Positions 1-10,685 of a stretch of DNA of 64,000 bases are shown in pieces. Origin of the DNA: Gelatoporia subvermispora B (Eukaryota; Basidiomycota; Agaricomycetes; Polyporales; Gelatoporiaceae); the NCBI GenBank assembly GCA_000320605.2, contig KB445801.1, positions 441,371-505,370 of the forward strand, read 5' to 3'. The position numbers and the translations under genes were made by a program. Under the pieces are notes generated by a model. It was not told where the DNA came from. It did no database searches and saw only the letters and a program-made list of their open reading frames with translations. Within the stretch, counting starts at the first letter, position 1. Each line of letters begins with the position of its first letter.

Positions 1-94
1 ATTTCCCCAGAGCGAAATTCCAAAATACATAACATCAATTTATAATCCTAAATTATGTGGCAAGTGGAAGGTCAGAGCCGTCGCTTGTATTCAG

Positions 95-1931
95 ATGGGA
101 TCTCACGGCTGCTGTCAGGTTCTAGAAGCGCTGCTGAAAGACTGGCGAAAGGACCCATCTAACAAGGTCCTCATTTTCACGAAATCTGTCAAATTATTAC
201 AGATGCTGGACTTCCACTTGCGTAACCAAAGTACGTTTAGTGCATTTATGTGCTGTTCAATCTATCTAAATGCTTCCCGCTGCTCCTTATGTCCGCAGAT
301 CTAGGTTTTGTGACGTTGGATGGTTCCACTAAGTCAGCGGAACGTATGTCTCCCGAGGTTCCGGATGTCCGCGGTGTCCCTGATGGCCAATTCTTAGGAA
401 TGCCGCTCATCGACCGGTTTCACGCGGACCCGGACATCTTCGTCTTCTTGATCTCGACGCTCGCCGGCGGCACGGGCCTGAATTTAACCGGCGCGAATAA
501 AGTTGTTATTTTCGGTGAGTGTGATGCGCGCCCGCTCGCGTTGCCGTTATGCGCTTCCTCCTAACGTGTCCCGGCGGCCGCATAGATCCAAATTGGAGTA
601 AGCGTGGAATCTCGCAATTCACGTGCTGAGTACGCGGTTTGACGTGTTGCGAATACAGATCCTGCCCACGATTTGCAAGCTATGGACCGAGCGTACCGGT
701 TTGGTCAGACAAGAGACGTCTCGGTGTACCGTCTGCTTGGTGCGGGCTCCATCGAGGAGCTCATCTATGCCCGTCAGATTTATAAGCAACAGCAAATGCT
801 CGTAGGGTATAATGCGAGTTTTCAGACACGGTGAGCGACCATTGGCGTCCGATGGGCTGCTGCAAATTCAATTGACTGTGGTACCTCGAAGGTATTTTGA
901 GGGCGTCCAGGGTGAGAAGAGTAAACAGGGTGAATTATTTGGAATCAAGAACATCTTCAAACTCCATGAGGACACTTTGGCGACGAAAAAGGCGGTTGGT
1001 AATCATGCGTTGTTGGATGGTCAATTACTGATCCCGAGCTTCGCGCAGATCGAGGAAGCTAGTATCTTGGATCTAGACTGGGCTCTGTCCAACATGGATG
1101 CCAAGGGCAAAAAAGCCTCGCGCGAACGTTCCTCGAAGACGGAGTGGGTTTACGAAGCTGAAGCATCCGGAAGTAATGAATACGTAGGTGGCGGCCTCAG
1201 TTCGCACATTCCCATCGCTAATTACCGTCCCTCAGGGAGACCTTCGTGGTCTCGGCGCGCTTTTATTCGACGATGGTGTGTCGATTCCAAAATTACTTTC
1301 TCTGCGCGTTGCATTGATGCATCAAATTGCAGAAGCACCATTAGTGGACAGCAGGGACAGTGGCATACAGAAGACGCTGAACGACATCGGCGTCAAGTAT
1401 TCGCACCGAAACGAAGATGTCACGGCAGAGAGTACAATTGAGGGTCAGCGTGTGCGTCAGAAAATGGAGGTGAGCACGTTTTGCGAAAGCCATGCAGACA
1501 GCGATGTCACGGGACGATCTTCAGGAGCAAAAGAAAGCACAGAAGAAGAAGGTCCGTGCCAAGAAGGACTCTGGCTCTGTCCATGCATCTCCAGAAGCAG
1601 AATGGCCACCGCGACGCAAGCATCACAAAGCACCACCAAGCCCGAAGACCAAGTGAGAATTTTGTCCTGTTTCTCAGCGCCTGTGATACAAGATCTGAAT
1701 GCTTTGCATTTAGGCTCCGGTCTCGTCAGATGGCCTTAGTAGAACTGGGCATGATTAGGAGCCCTGCTCATCTGGCTGAATTTGCTCAAGAATTGTACGT
1801 ATGCTTCGCGGAGTGAGATTCTCGGACATATCCGACTGATGTACTCGGTCTAAAGTGGTAGGAAGACTCCTGCAGAACAAGCAGATATTTTGGCCAAAGC
1901 AGATCGACACGCAAAGGCGTGTACAGGTTGA
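95..1931 (+). CDS. SNF2-family DNA translocase, C-terminal part (ERCC6L2-like)
   Basis: The 3' part of a Snf2-type DNA-dependent ATPase; the N-terminal ATPase lobe lies left of the window. An intron seems to end just before 95. Spliced exons read [11 protein letters not shown], then motif V ([18 protein letters not shown]), then [21 protein letters not shown] (motif VI) after two short introns (starting near 514 and 597), then [21 protein letters not shown]. The following [18 protein letters not shown] block, after an intron near 831-891, is the extension typical of ERCC6L2 (Rad26/CSB relatives, transcription-linked DNA repair), which is why this subfamily was chosen. The C-terminal part is poorly conserved and ends in a basic tail; I place the stop at 1929-1931 after introns near 1655 and 1797. 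The helicase-lobe assignment is firm. ERCC6L2 rather than another Rad26-like member is probable. Confidence 0.8.
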
Positions 1932-2177
1932 CTCAGACATCGTTGCATCAACATCCTGAAGAACGTGTACGTATGTTTCGTCTTGTAGAATGACCAATTC
2001 ATTGCAGATGTATGTAGTCCTACTGTACACGCACGATGTCCTATAACTGGTCCCTGGATCTGTGACACTACACAAGGCATCGAAAACAATAACAATCATG
2101 TAACTTCGAGAGCTAGTATGAGTAGTCCAACTATTCAACCCAACGAGTCTTCTTACAGTTTACGTCAGATACGCAGT

Positions 2178-4206
2178 TCAGTAGCCTTCGCCTCCCCACT
2201 GACCCATGCCCATCCCGCCCATACCCATGGCGGAATTCATGTTGCCTCCCATCGGCATGTTCATGCCCATTCCCATGTTGTTCATCCCGTTCATGCCGAC
2301 CATGCCTTCTCCCATGCTACCGTCCCACATCTGACCTTCGGCACCTGGCATCCAGCCCATGCTGGGATCCATGCCCATCCCGGCGTGCATCTGGCCACCA
2401 TCAAATCCACCAAAGCCTCCGGTGCCTTGCGGAAATCCCATGCCCTGCTGACCCACCCCCATGCCCATGGCGTTCATCCCGTTCATGCCGCCCATGGGCG
2501 CTCCCATATTCATCCCGACCATGTTCATACCCATCTCGGGCCAACCCATCATCGATACGTCCCCTGCGCCCATATTGGCCATCGCCATCATCGGCTGGAC
2601 CATGCGCCCCGCGTTCTGGAATCCTCCGCGGTTTTGGTGAGGATTGTTCCCGCTGTGCCCGGGCATGCCGATGCCCATTGGCATTGCCATTCCGATCTGG
2701 GCGGGATTGGCCGGTAGCGCTGCGCCCATGCCAGCGTTCAGATTGTTCGAACTACCTCGGACAGGTGACTTCGGACGCAAGGCGTCGATCTCTGCGCGGA
2801 GATGAAGTGGATAAGAGAACGGTCACAGCATACAAGTGGATGCGTTAGAGCGGTACAGACCTTGTGTCATAGGGACGACCGCTTTCCCCCCGCTCGCAAG
2901 TTCCTTGATCTGTGCCTCCCACGACTCACGATCCCATTTCATAGCGCCTTGACGAAGATCCGCGCCGTCGACGTCGTCGAGGACCATACCTTCTTCAATC
3001 TGATCTTCCTCGCCCTCAGCCAGCGCTGTGACCCAGCCCCGCCTGGCCGTCTGCGCACGTCCGAAGATTTCCAATCTCCGCAGACCAAGGCAGAAATTTT
3101 CAATCAGCGTGTACATCTCTGGCGGCTTTAGTGTCGGGTCCGACGGATCACCTTCCCATATCATGACGTCCGTGTCTATGGGTGTCAATTACTCGGCACG
3201 TACATCCGATAATTGAAGCCAACGTCACATACCAACATTGCAGTGCACAAACCAGCTGTCTGTGGAGCGCCTCACGGTGCCTCGGATGCCCATCAAGCAA
3301 TGTTGCTTGGTCCGGGTCAGGAGGGAGGTTGTGGGAGGGTCTGTCTGCGGACATCGGTCCGGTCAGTCCATGTTTCCAGTTTCATGAGATAGTACACCAA
3401 CCCCTGGTCCGTGATTAGTAGTCTTATTCGTCTTGACCCAAACTATATCTTCACACCGCCGAAAGCCCCATTTCGCCATGACCTCTCGTCCGCGCTCCAG
3501 ACCCTCACCGGAGCCGCTGCCTACCCACATGAACACATAGGAGGGATCAGCGGCAAGGGCGGGTATAGGGAGCTCCTGCAGGTTATCCCATGTGAAAGAG
3601 GATGAAAACGGGGGGTCGATAAGGATCACGTCGAATTTGGAGGGATGTAAGGTCGACAGTTGCGCGTATGGCAAGAAAACAGGTGGCAGCGCATACTGTG
3701 CGACTGACGCTTTCTTGAGGGCTAGAAGCCTTTGTTGCTTCGGATATCTGAATGGTGGGAGATTATAGTTATTGGAAACGGGATAACGAAGAAGACAGAT
3801 GTACGACGGACTCTTCAAAGCGGTGTTCTGGATCCGCTCCTAAGACCCAGTCCTGAGGCCATTCGCCTCCGTCGACATATCTCTGAGAGTAGTCATTTCG
3901 TATTGTCTCCTCCTCTGGGACATACTTGTTATAACGCGCCAATCGAGCTCGCTTGGCAGGGGGCAAGTCAGGACGATGTGGTTTTGGCTTAGGTGGTGTG
4001 ATTGGTGATGACGGTGGAGAAGGGGAAGGAGTGCGTGGTGGAGACGGGATGAGTGGTAACGTCAATATACCCTGAGGTGGTAATGCCAAATTTCTGAGCT
4101 GTCGTCGATGTAATCTCTGCGTTGCTCGAACGCGAAATACGAGTGCAGAATGCGCTGCAAGTAGCTCATTTGCCGAAACAATGCAGTCATAAGCACCGGA
4201 ATTCAT
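2178..4206 (-). CDS. METTL14: METTL14/Kar4-type m6A methyltransferase subunit
   Basis: MT-A70-family protein, the non-catalytic partner of the METTL3/Ime4 mRNA N6-adenosine methyltransferase (Kar4 in yeast). Five exons fit in phase: 4206-3812, 3747-3402, 3344-3233, 3175-2861, 2791-2178, giving 593 aa. The N-terminal half has a Pro/Ser-rich disordered stretch and then [15 protein letters not shown] and RFEEYPK, hallmark METTL14 blocks. The methyltransferase fold follows with [17 protein letters not shown]-like and [15 protein letters not shown], and the core ends with IYTLIEHFCLG-like [14 protein letters not shown]. The DPPW catalytic motif reads DPPF, and METTL14 proteins are likewise degenerate here. 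The last exon encodes about 200 residues dominated by Met, Gly and Asn in place of the Arg-Gly-rich tail of animal METTL14. The gene diverges from NOC2 across 432 bp. Confidence 0.9.
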
Positions 4207-4638
4207 AATTTACGCTATGCTGCCGTTATTATAATGGTGCACAGAATATCTCCAGGAGGAACCGTAGTCCAATGTCACGTCGAGGGTCACTCTACTCCAG
4301 CGATTGTCGAAAGCAGTGCAACAACAAAACAGTGACCGCTTGCACGCTCTTTGTCTGAGTGTCTGAGTGAGGTCTTGATTTCCCCTGAGGAAGTTTACAA
4401 AAGCATTTGAGGCAAGACAAGATCTTCACAGGGTAGAGGCAACCGAAGGGTGCGTAGTCGTTAGCGTTGAGCTCGAGGACCAGGGCGGTCCTCCTGCCGC
4501 CACTGTCGTCTGACCCACGTGGGTTTACCCAAAAGGGGAAATTCAGAAAAAGTCACATTTACTCGGTGGCTGAAAGACCGATTAGACCGCTTGCAGTCTC
4601 TCTGCACATATTCCGTCGCTTCTGGGACGACCAAAACT
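4207..4638. promoter_or_regulatory. Shared intergenic promoter region, METTL14 / NOC2
   Basis: A 432-bp gap between two divergent start codons, so it must hold both promoters. It has a pyrimidine-rich stretch near NOC2. No TATA box or named factor site was recognised with confidence. Confidence 0.6.
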
Positions 4639-7316
4639 ATGGGAAAGAAAGCTCTAAAGTCCGCACGCAAATTTGCTGCCAGCGGTCAGCTCAAGAAGAC
4701 CATCCAGGCTCGGCGGAAACACCGTGACATCAAGAAGAAGGCAGAGAAACGCAAGGGCAGCAACAAGGACAAGCAGAGAGAGGCCGTTGACGATGCCCCA
4801 GGCGGAGATGACTCGGACGGTATTGAAGATGAGGACGAGGAGTCTGGAAAGTGAGCATGACTGTCTGTTTCCGGCGCGTCCAAAGAATCTGATGTCGCCT
4901 CAGGTTCAAGGGCATGTCTGTAGATGATTTCCTCGGCGGAGGCTTCATGGAAGGTGGCGATGATGAGGTGCGTGAAATTCTGATTGTGCCTTATGTATGC
5001 TATAGCAATTCTCTCAGGAGTCCGAAGGTGGAGAGGCTGAAGATGAAGACGAGGAAGAGAACGCAGAATCCGACGACGACTCTTTCGCAGATGTGGACAA
5101 CCTTGATGGTTAGTAGGTTCTGCTACACCTGAGCAAGTCGTTGATCATTCACAGATGATGGCGCGGAGCACCTGGTGGAACTGTCCAAACTTGCGGAGAA
5201 GGACCCAGAGTTTTACAAGTACTTGCAAGAAAATGACCGAGAACTACTCGAGTTCGACCCTGACACTGCAGACAACGATGCGGAAATGGTAGATGAGGAT
5301 GAGGAAGATGATGCGACACTAGAGGATAAGGCACCTGTGCTCACTAAGGCTACCCTGCAGAAGTGGCAAAAAGCCTTGCTGGAGGTATGTCGCCACAACT
5401 TATTACACAATGTCCCTCTAATACTGCCTTGCCATGGTGCATTAGCAACGATCACTACGTGCTTTACGAAGGCTGCTTATTGCTTTCCGGTCGGCTGTGC
5501 ACATGAACGAAGAGGGGCAGGATCTCGCATGGACAATAGACAGCCCATCCGGTATGCCATGTCCATCAGGATACAAATACTTGTGCTTACTCCCTAAAAA
5601 GTCTACAGCAAACTTGTTACCACTGCCCTCAAGTACACGCCGGTAGTATTGGAGCACCATGTTCCGTTTAAGACGCTTGCCAACGGCAAATTGTGCGTCT
5701 AGATATGTGCGCAGCTTTAATGTCCTGACAGAATCATACAGCAAAGCCCCTACACAGACGCCAAAATGGAAGGCGCTCCAGAAGCTGATCCAGTCCTACT
5801 TTCATAACGTCATGCATCTCCTCTCGCAGCTCACGGATGATGACATGCTCAAGCTTGCGCTTGCTGAGAGTGCAAAAATCGTACCATATGTCACCAGCAG
5901 CCGCAAGGCTGTCAAGGTATACCTCAAGGTATTTCCACTTGTGTATACACAATGTTTCAGGCGCTGATTATCCGCAGACATGCCTGGACCAATGGTCGAC
6001 GGCAGAGGATAGTGTCCGGATAGCTGCCTTCTTGGCTGTGCGTAAGCTTGCTTCTGCGTCGGATGAGTCCATCATGGACATGGTACTCAAGGTAGATAAT
6101 TTTCTTATCATCACAAAGACGCAAACTGAAAGGGAGATATAGAATACTTATTTGACGCTGGTGCGGTCGTGCAAAAGCACAAGCGCGCATACTCTGCCGT
6201 CCATCAACCTCATGAAAAACTCGGCGTCAGAAATCTACTGTATTGATCACGCGACTGCATACCAGCATGCCTTCGGCTACATCCGCCAGCTCGCTATTCA
6301 TCTCCGGAATAGCATGAAAATGAAGACGAAGGTGCGTCAATTGCATATTCACATACGCGCTGATCTCACGCAGAATGCCGAACTGTAGGAGGCATACAAG
6401 CAGGTGTATAACTGGCAATACGTGCACTGCGTAGACTTCTGGGCACTCGTCTTAGCGAGAGCTTGCGATAAGCAGACGCTAATTGAGCGGGCAGGCCAGG
6501 AGAGCGAGCTCAAGGCTCTCATTTACCCGCTCGTGCAGGTGTCGCTTGGCGCTATGAGGTGCGCATCCCATTACAGTTTCCTGGCTTGGCTGACCTCGAC
6601 TGCTCGAGAAGGCTCATCCGGAACGCCCGGTCATGGCCATTCCACTTCCACATTGTGCGCTCGCTGCTGCATCTCACGCGGCACACGTCGACCTACGTTC
6701 CGCTCGCACCCTACCTTCTGCCGATCCTCACGTCCGTGCTCACGGCGTCGTCCAAGCCGAAAGCGTCCACGCTCCGGCCGCTCGATTTCGATACAGCAAT
6801 CCGCGCGCCGCAGCAGTATCTCAAGACCCGCGTGTACAACGAGGGGCTCGCCGAGGAGGCCGCGTTCCTTCTCGCAGAGTATCTCGCGAGCCCCCCGGTC
6901 CACGGGAGCATCGCGTTCCCCGAGATCGTCGTGCCGCTTGCGATGATGCTGCGCAAGGCAATAAAGAGCGCGAAAAGTTCGCCCTGGAAGGCGAAGGAGG
7001 CGGGGCTCGCGAAGGCGCTCGTCGAGCGTGTCGAGGAGAGCGCGCGGTGGGTGGAGCAGAAGCGCAAGGGCGTGTCTTTCGCTCCCGGCCGCTTCGGGGA
7101 GGTGGAGGCGTGGGAGAGCGATGTGAAGGTCGACGAGAGCCCGCTGGGCAAGTTCGTCAAGGTGCAGCGCAAGACGAGGGAGAAGAGACGGAAGCTTGTC
7201 GAAAAGGTACGTCTGTCCCCAACTGGGAGCGCCCCACAGCAGCTGACGGACGCCGTGCGCTGCACGCTACCGTACATCAGGCGAGAGAGGGCGAAGAGGA
7301 GATTCTGGAGGACTGA
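4639..7316 (+). CDS. NOC2: Nucleolar complex protein 2 (60S ribosome biogenesis)
   Basis: Noc2 pairs with Noc1 or Noc3 to move pre-60S particles from nucleolus to nucleoplasm. The start [20 protein letters not shown] is followed by a very basic Lys/Arg segment and a long acidic Asp/Glu stretch (EDEDEESGK, then a second acidic block). After that come [16 protein letters not shown] and [20 protein letters not shown], which are diagnostic for the family. Downstream exons give the helical repeat domain, with [29 protein letters not shown] and the block [20 protein letters not shown] at about 6658-6717. The protein ends [15 protein letters not shown] at a TGA at 7314-7316 after a last intron starting near 7208. 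There are about ten short introns. The C-terminal basic tail and acidic N-terminus fit a nucleolar protein. Confidence 0.93.
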
Positions 7317-8145
7317 GCTGCTCATTCTGCTTTCCTATTTTGTTACCGTAGTCTTGGGATTACGCAGACGCCGTCATCTGAAAGCACGAGACCCTGTCGA
7401 AAAGCCACCGCCACCATACTTGTGGCTCGATGAGGTGCTGGGACTGCCGTCCGCACATTTGTCACGGTGCTAGCTGAGAACAAACGAATCGCTATCTCGG
7501 GGATATCCAGACGACGTCAACAGAGAGTTCTGAGGTTCTCGGGGAACGCCACATCCAACACACCTGTGAACATGACTGGAAACCCGGGCTCAGCGTGTGA
7601 ATGATAGACCGTGAGTTCTTACTGGCGAGCTCTCACTCCGAATTACTTCCTTAGAGAGGTGGATCGCCGTCTTGGTCCTTCGGCCTTCTCTCGTCTTCCG
7701 GGGCGGTTCCGAACAAAGAATGAACCTCCAGTGCTGAATATAGGTCTGTCAAACTCGTGAGGTCCTTATTTCTGTGGTGACTTCGCTTCTCCCGCGAGAG
7801 TTCAGGCTTTTGACTACGATAGCGGGGACGTAGGGAATCTCGCGTACGGGGGGACAATTCCCAGAACCCGAAAGAGACCGGCTGGCATGGAATGAAGATG
7901 CCGGCGGATTCCATCCAGGGCGAGCAACACATCGAACGCTCTTCACATTTGCCTATACAGGTACGCATCATACCGTGGTCCGGGAGAGACTTCAAGGCGC
8001 TGGCAATGCTGATCTCCGAGAGCTCACATCTGACAAACGAACGCACATGCCTATTGGAGATGGTATGAGAGATATGACATGTCGGCTTTTGCCACGTCCG
8101 TGAGCATCGTGCCTTGGGAGCGAGTGGACCTTCTCACATGGCGCG
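7317..8145. other. Intergenic, no supported gene
   Basis: Between the 3' ends of NOC2 (+) and the CBP6-like gene (-). A 131-codon minus-strand frame (8046-7651) has no recognisable motif and partly overlaps the 3' flank of the CBP6-like gene. It may be transcribed UTR; I see nothing else. Confidence 0.5.
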
Positions 8146-8522
8146 TTACCAGATTCTAAAGAAGATCTTCCACCACGGCCGGCCGATGCCTTTCGCGCTC
8201 TTTTCAAAGCCTTCCACAAGCCGCTCGTAGTGGTGCGGCATGGACGCTGGACGCAACGTGCGATCGGAGACTGCGAACTGTATTGCGATTGATTGTGAGC
8301 GTAAGCGTCAGGGATACAATTAGATACCGACATTACCTTCTTCTGGAACTCGTTGTTCTGCAGCGCATTCGCCGCCGACACTGCCTGCGGCGTCAAGTTG
8401 GGGTGCTCAGCCAGCGACTCAAAGAAAGTTTTCAGTTGAACTGTGCGGAAAGGGTCCACAGGCCATGCAGCCGCGATCCTGCGGAACTGCTGCCTCATCG
8501 CGGTGGTGGTGGTTGCAGCCAT
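8146..8522 (-). CDS. CBP6: CBP6/UQCC2-type mitochondrial complex III assembly factor
   Basis: A small two-exon gene (8522-8337, 8277-8146; 59-nt intron) encoding 105 aa. Cbp6/UQCC2 binds the mitoribosome exit and newly made cytochrome b with Cbp3, an early step of bc1 complex assembly. The N-terminus FRRIAAAWPVDPFRT matches the 'EEWPVDE' block of UQCC2. The second half, SDRTLRPASMPHHYERL, has the layout of yeast Cbp6 (KLYKPAGNPQYYQRL-like). It ends in a Trp/Phe-rich basic tail. The acceptor was chosen so that FAVSDRTLRP stays in frame; the next possible AG would break it. The family is divergent, so the name rests on two short blocks, size and intron logic. Confidence 0.7.
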
Positions 8523-9213
8523 GACGGTGGGTGCGGAGTTTGAAATGCGCGCAGCCCAAAAAAGTCAAAGCAAGTTCGTGCAAGCTGCCCAAACGCTCGC
8601 AGCTATGAATTGGCAGCGCTCCTCGTGCACCCTAGTAGCATAGACGTAAACAATGCATGGGCGGTGTTCGCTATCTCGTCATGCCCTGACCACTGCTTGA
8701 TACTGCGGTGGTGTGTATGAATACTTTGATGTGAGCATCACCGCGGTGCATGTGCTTCGAATCATTGCAAGCATCAAGCGATGCCCGGCTGTTAATATTC
8801 CAGGAATGACGTGGCAAAGGTGAGTTTTCTGGAATAAAATCTACTGTTGTGCTCTGCATGTAAATAGACTGACTTCGCTGTTTTGCGAGTTGCGCGATGC
8901 GGTTACAGGGTTAAGCCTGTGTGGCACGACTTCTCGCGCAAGCTCCCGAACTCTACTTCGCCTCGCGGATTGCCGGCTTCGCGCTCTCGTTCCGTCTCCT
9001 GGAAGCAAGACATACCGTATCTCCCATGCCCCTAATGATCCTTATGACCCACTTGCCTCGTGGCGACTACATGTGGGACACAGGCCGACCATCAGTCAAC
9101 TTTGGCTTTCTCTGAAACACTGATCTCCCTGTGGACTGTTCTAACCGAGTATGTGCTCTCTCAGGGAACAATACCGTTGACGTGCAGCGACATCTTTCTT
9201 TGATTCTATCTAG
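8523..9213. other. Upstream of CBP6-like gene; possible unresolved 5' exons
   Basis: Holds the promoter of the CBP6-like gene. Plus-strand frames around 8890-9120 may contain 5' exons of the unidentified gene at 9214-10351, but I could not join them with confident splice sites. Nothing else was recognised. Confidence 0.4.
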
Positions 9214-10351
9214 ACGACGCTATCCTTGGCTGGGTCCGTAAAATCCTTGACGTGTCACCGGCTCTTAGGGTTTCGAAATATCAGCTGCAACGTGTCTACT
9301 ACGTCCGGTGGACGGTGGAATTTTTTTTGGCTGGGGTGCAGATGCTCTATATCCAGCTCATGACTCTTGCACATGTCCTGGGGGAACGTGGACGTCTCGC
9401 CGAAGTACCGATGGGTCATGTTCTTCAGTTACCCACGCTCACCAGTCGCGCGCAAAACGTGTTCGTGCATGGGAAGAATTTATCTCCAAACCTGATAAAC
9501 CCATGATCAGGAGAGCCATCTGTTCGGCCAGGAGCTCAGATGTATGCGTAAGTACCCAGGATCCTCGGCGGGCGAACGTCATGAGGGTCAAAGTTTTTCA
9601 AAATTCGTGCGTCACGTTTGTGCACATTTGGACTTTGCGCCATTAGCCCGGACTGATGATCAATTCTAGTCAGTCTCGACGCGTCACTTGAGTTCCTCAC
9701 AGCACGGATCCTCGCCTCTTGTGGCCAGATGGCCTCGGACTTCTCACCAGCAACTGCCACAGCCTTCCACGCTTTGCGAACGGACACTATCATCAAGGGT
9801 CGGCATTCGCTTCTATCTCCTCCGTAAATATTCATGTTTTCACTGACTTTAAATCGTTCGGCTGGCCTGTCCGCAAACCGGCTCGCGACCAATGTCGTCT
9901 GACAAGAATCATGATAAATTACTAGATTCTTTCTCAGGTATGCCAGCGGCGGCACGCGACTAAGTCAGCTTGGTAGTCGGCAGCAGCCACGCCATCGTTC
10001 GCATCCGAATCGCCGTGAACTTCAAATGGTTGACCAGCCCGAACGTCGGTCAGACGCGAACTTCAGTGAGGCAGTAGGTTTCGCTACAATTGAACCTTAG
10101 TTGCCACATGCCTGTGAACCCGAAATTACACAGGACTGCTGCGATAAATCGATTGATTGCTCTTGTGAGCAGGAAGTTCTGCTTATTTGTATGACTACGA
10201 TCAACACGAGGTGGCCATAGCTGTCGATATTGAACCTAAGACTGTATGGCCGAAGCTCCACACCCAGTACGATGCGGCTGTGATCATTGGACGAGGGTGT
10301 GCAGGGAACCTAGTTTCGGTGTTCGGAAGGTGCCAGAGTTATCAGGCATAG
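9214..10351 (+). CDS. Unidentified multi-exon gene, 3' part
   Basis: I do not recognise this protein. Five exons (9214-9458, 9511-9547, 9670-9823, 9938-10065, 10173-10351) bounded by GT and AG join in one frame without a stop and end at TAG 10349-10351. They give about 247 residues. The order is: a hydrophobic/aromatic segment (RVYYVRWTVEFFLAGVQMLY), a helical-looking part (LEFLTARILASCGQMA), a Ser/Pro/Arg linker (IIKGRHSLLSPP, then a basic stretch), and a compact end (YLYDYDQHEVAIAVDIEPK). The consistent phase over four introns is the main evidence that this is real. The 5' end is not resolved and exons upstream of 9214 are likely. It could also be an aging pseudogene. Confidence 0.45.
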
Positions 10352-10685
10352 CGCACAGGCTTCCCTAGGTCTTCCCGCCACCACGAGCATGCGCCCAGTC
10401 CACCGTCGTGTCTTTTGCATCAACACGCTGCTCAATTCCATTTCGTCCGCCAAACACACCGTCATGGTACATCTACTGCTTTTACATGTCTTACCTGCCA
10501 TGTCTGGAATTTGCATGGCGCTTTTATCTACGCGAGGCCAGCGCCCATGGCAGTGTTCTGACAGTGGGCGCTTGAGAGACTAGTGCTGGCTAGTGCTACT
10601 GGCAGTGCCTGGGAGAGCGGACGCTGACGGCTGCCGACCTCGTCCATCTCCCTTCTCTTGCCATCATCGAGGACTACGAGCAACG
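10352..10685. promoter_or_regulatory. Upstream region of HSPA12-type gene
   Basis: A 334-bp gap between the unidentified gene and the Hsp70-like start. The last 30 bp are pyrimidine-rich and lead into the ATG at 10686. No heat-shock element could be assigned with confidence. Confidence 0.4.

Noticed and set aside
2118..2717. 199-codon plus-strand frame rich in His, Ala and Pro
   Set aside because: It is the reverse complement of the Met/Gly tail of the METTL14 homologue (ATG read backwards gives CAT, His). The minus strand is explained by a conserved gene.
7651..8046. 131-codon minus-strand frame downstream of the CBP6-like gene
   Set aside because: No motif and no splice junction linking it to the upstream gene, which ends in its own stop at 8146.
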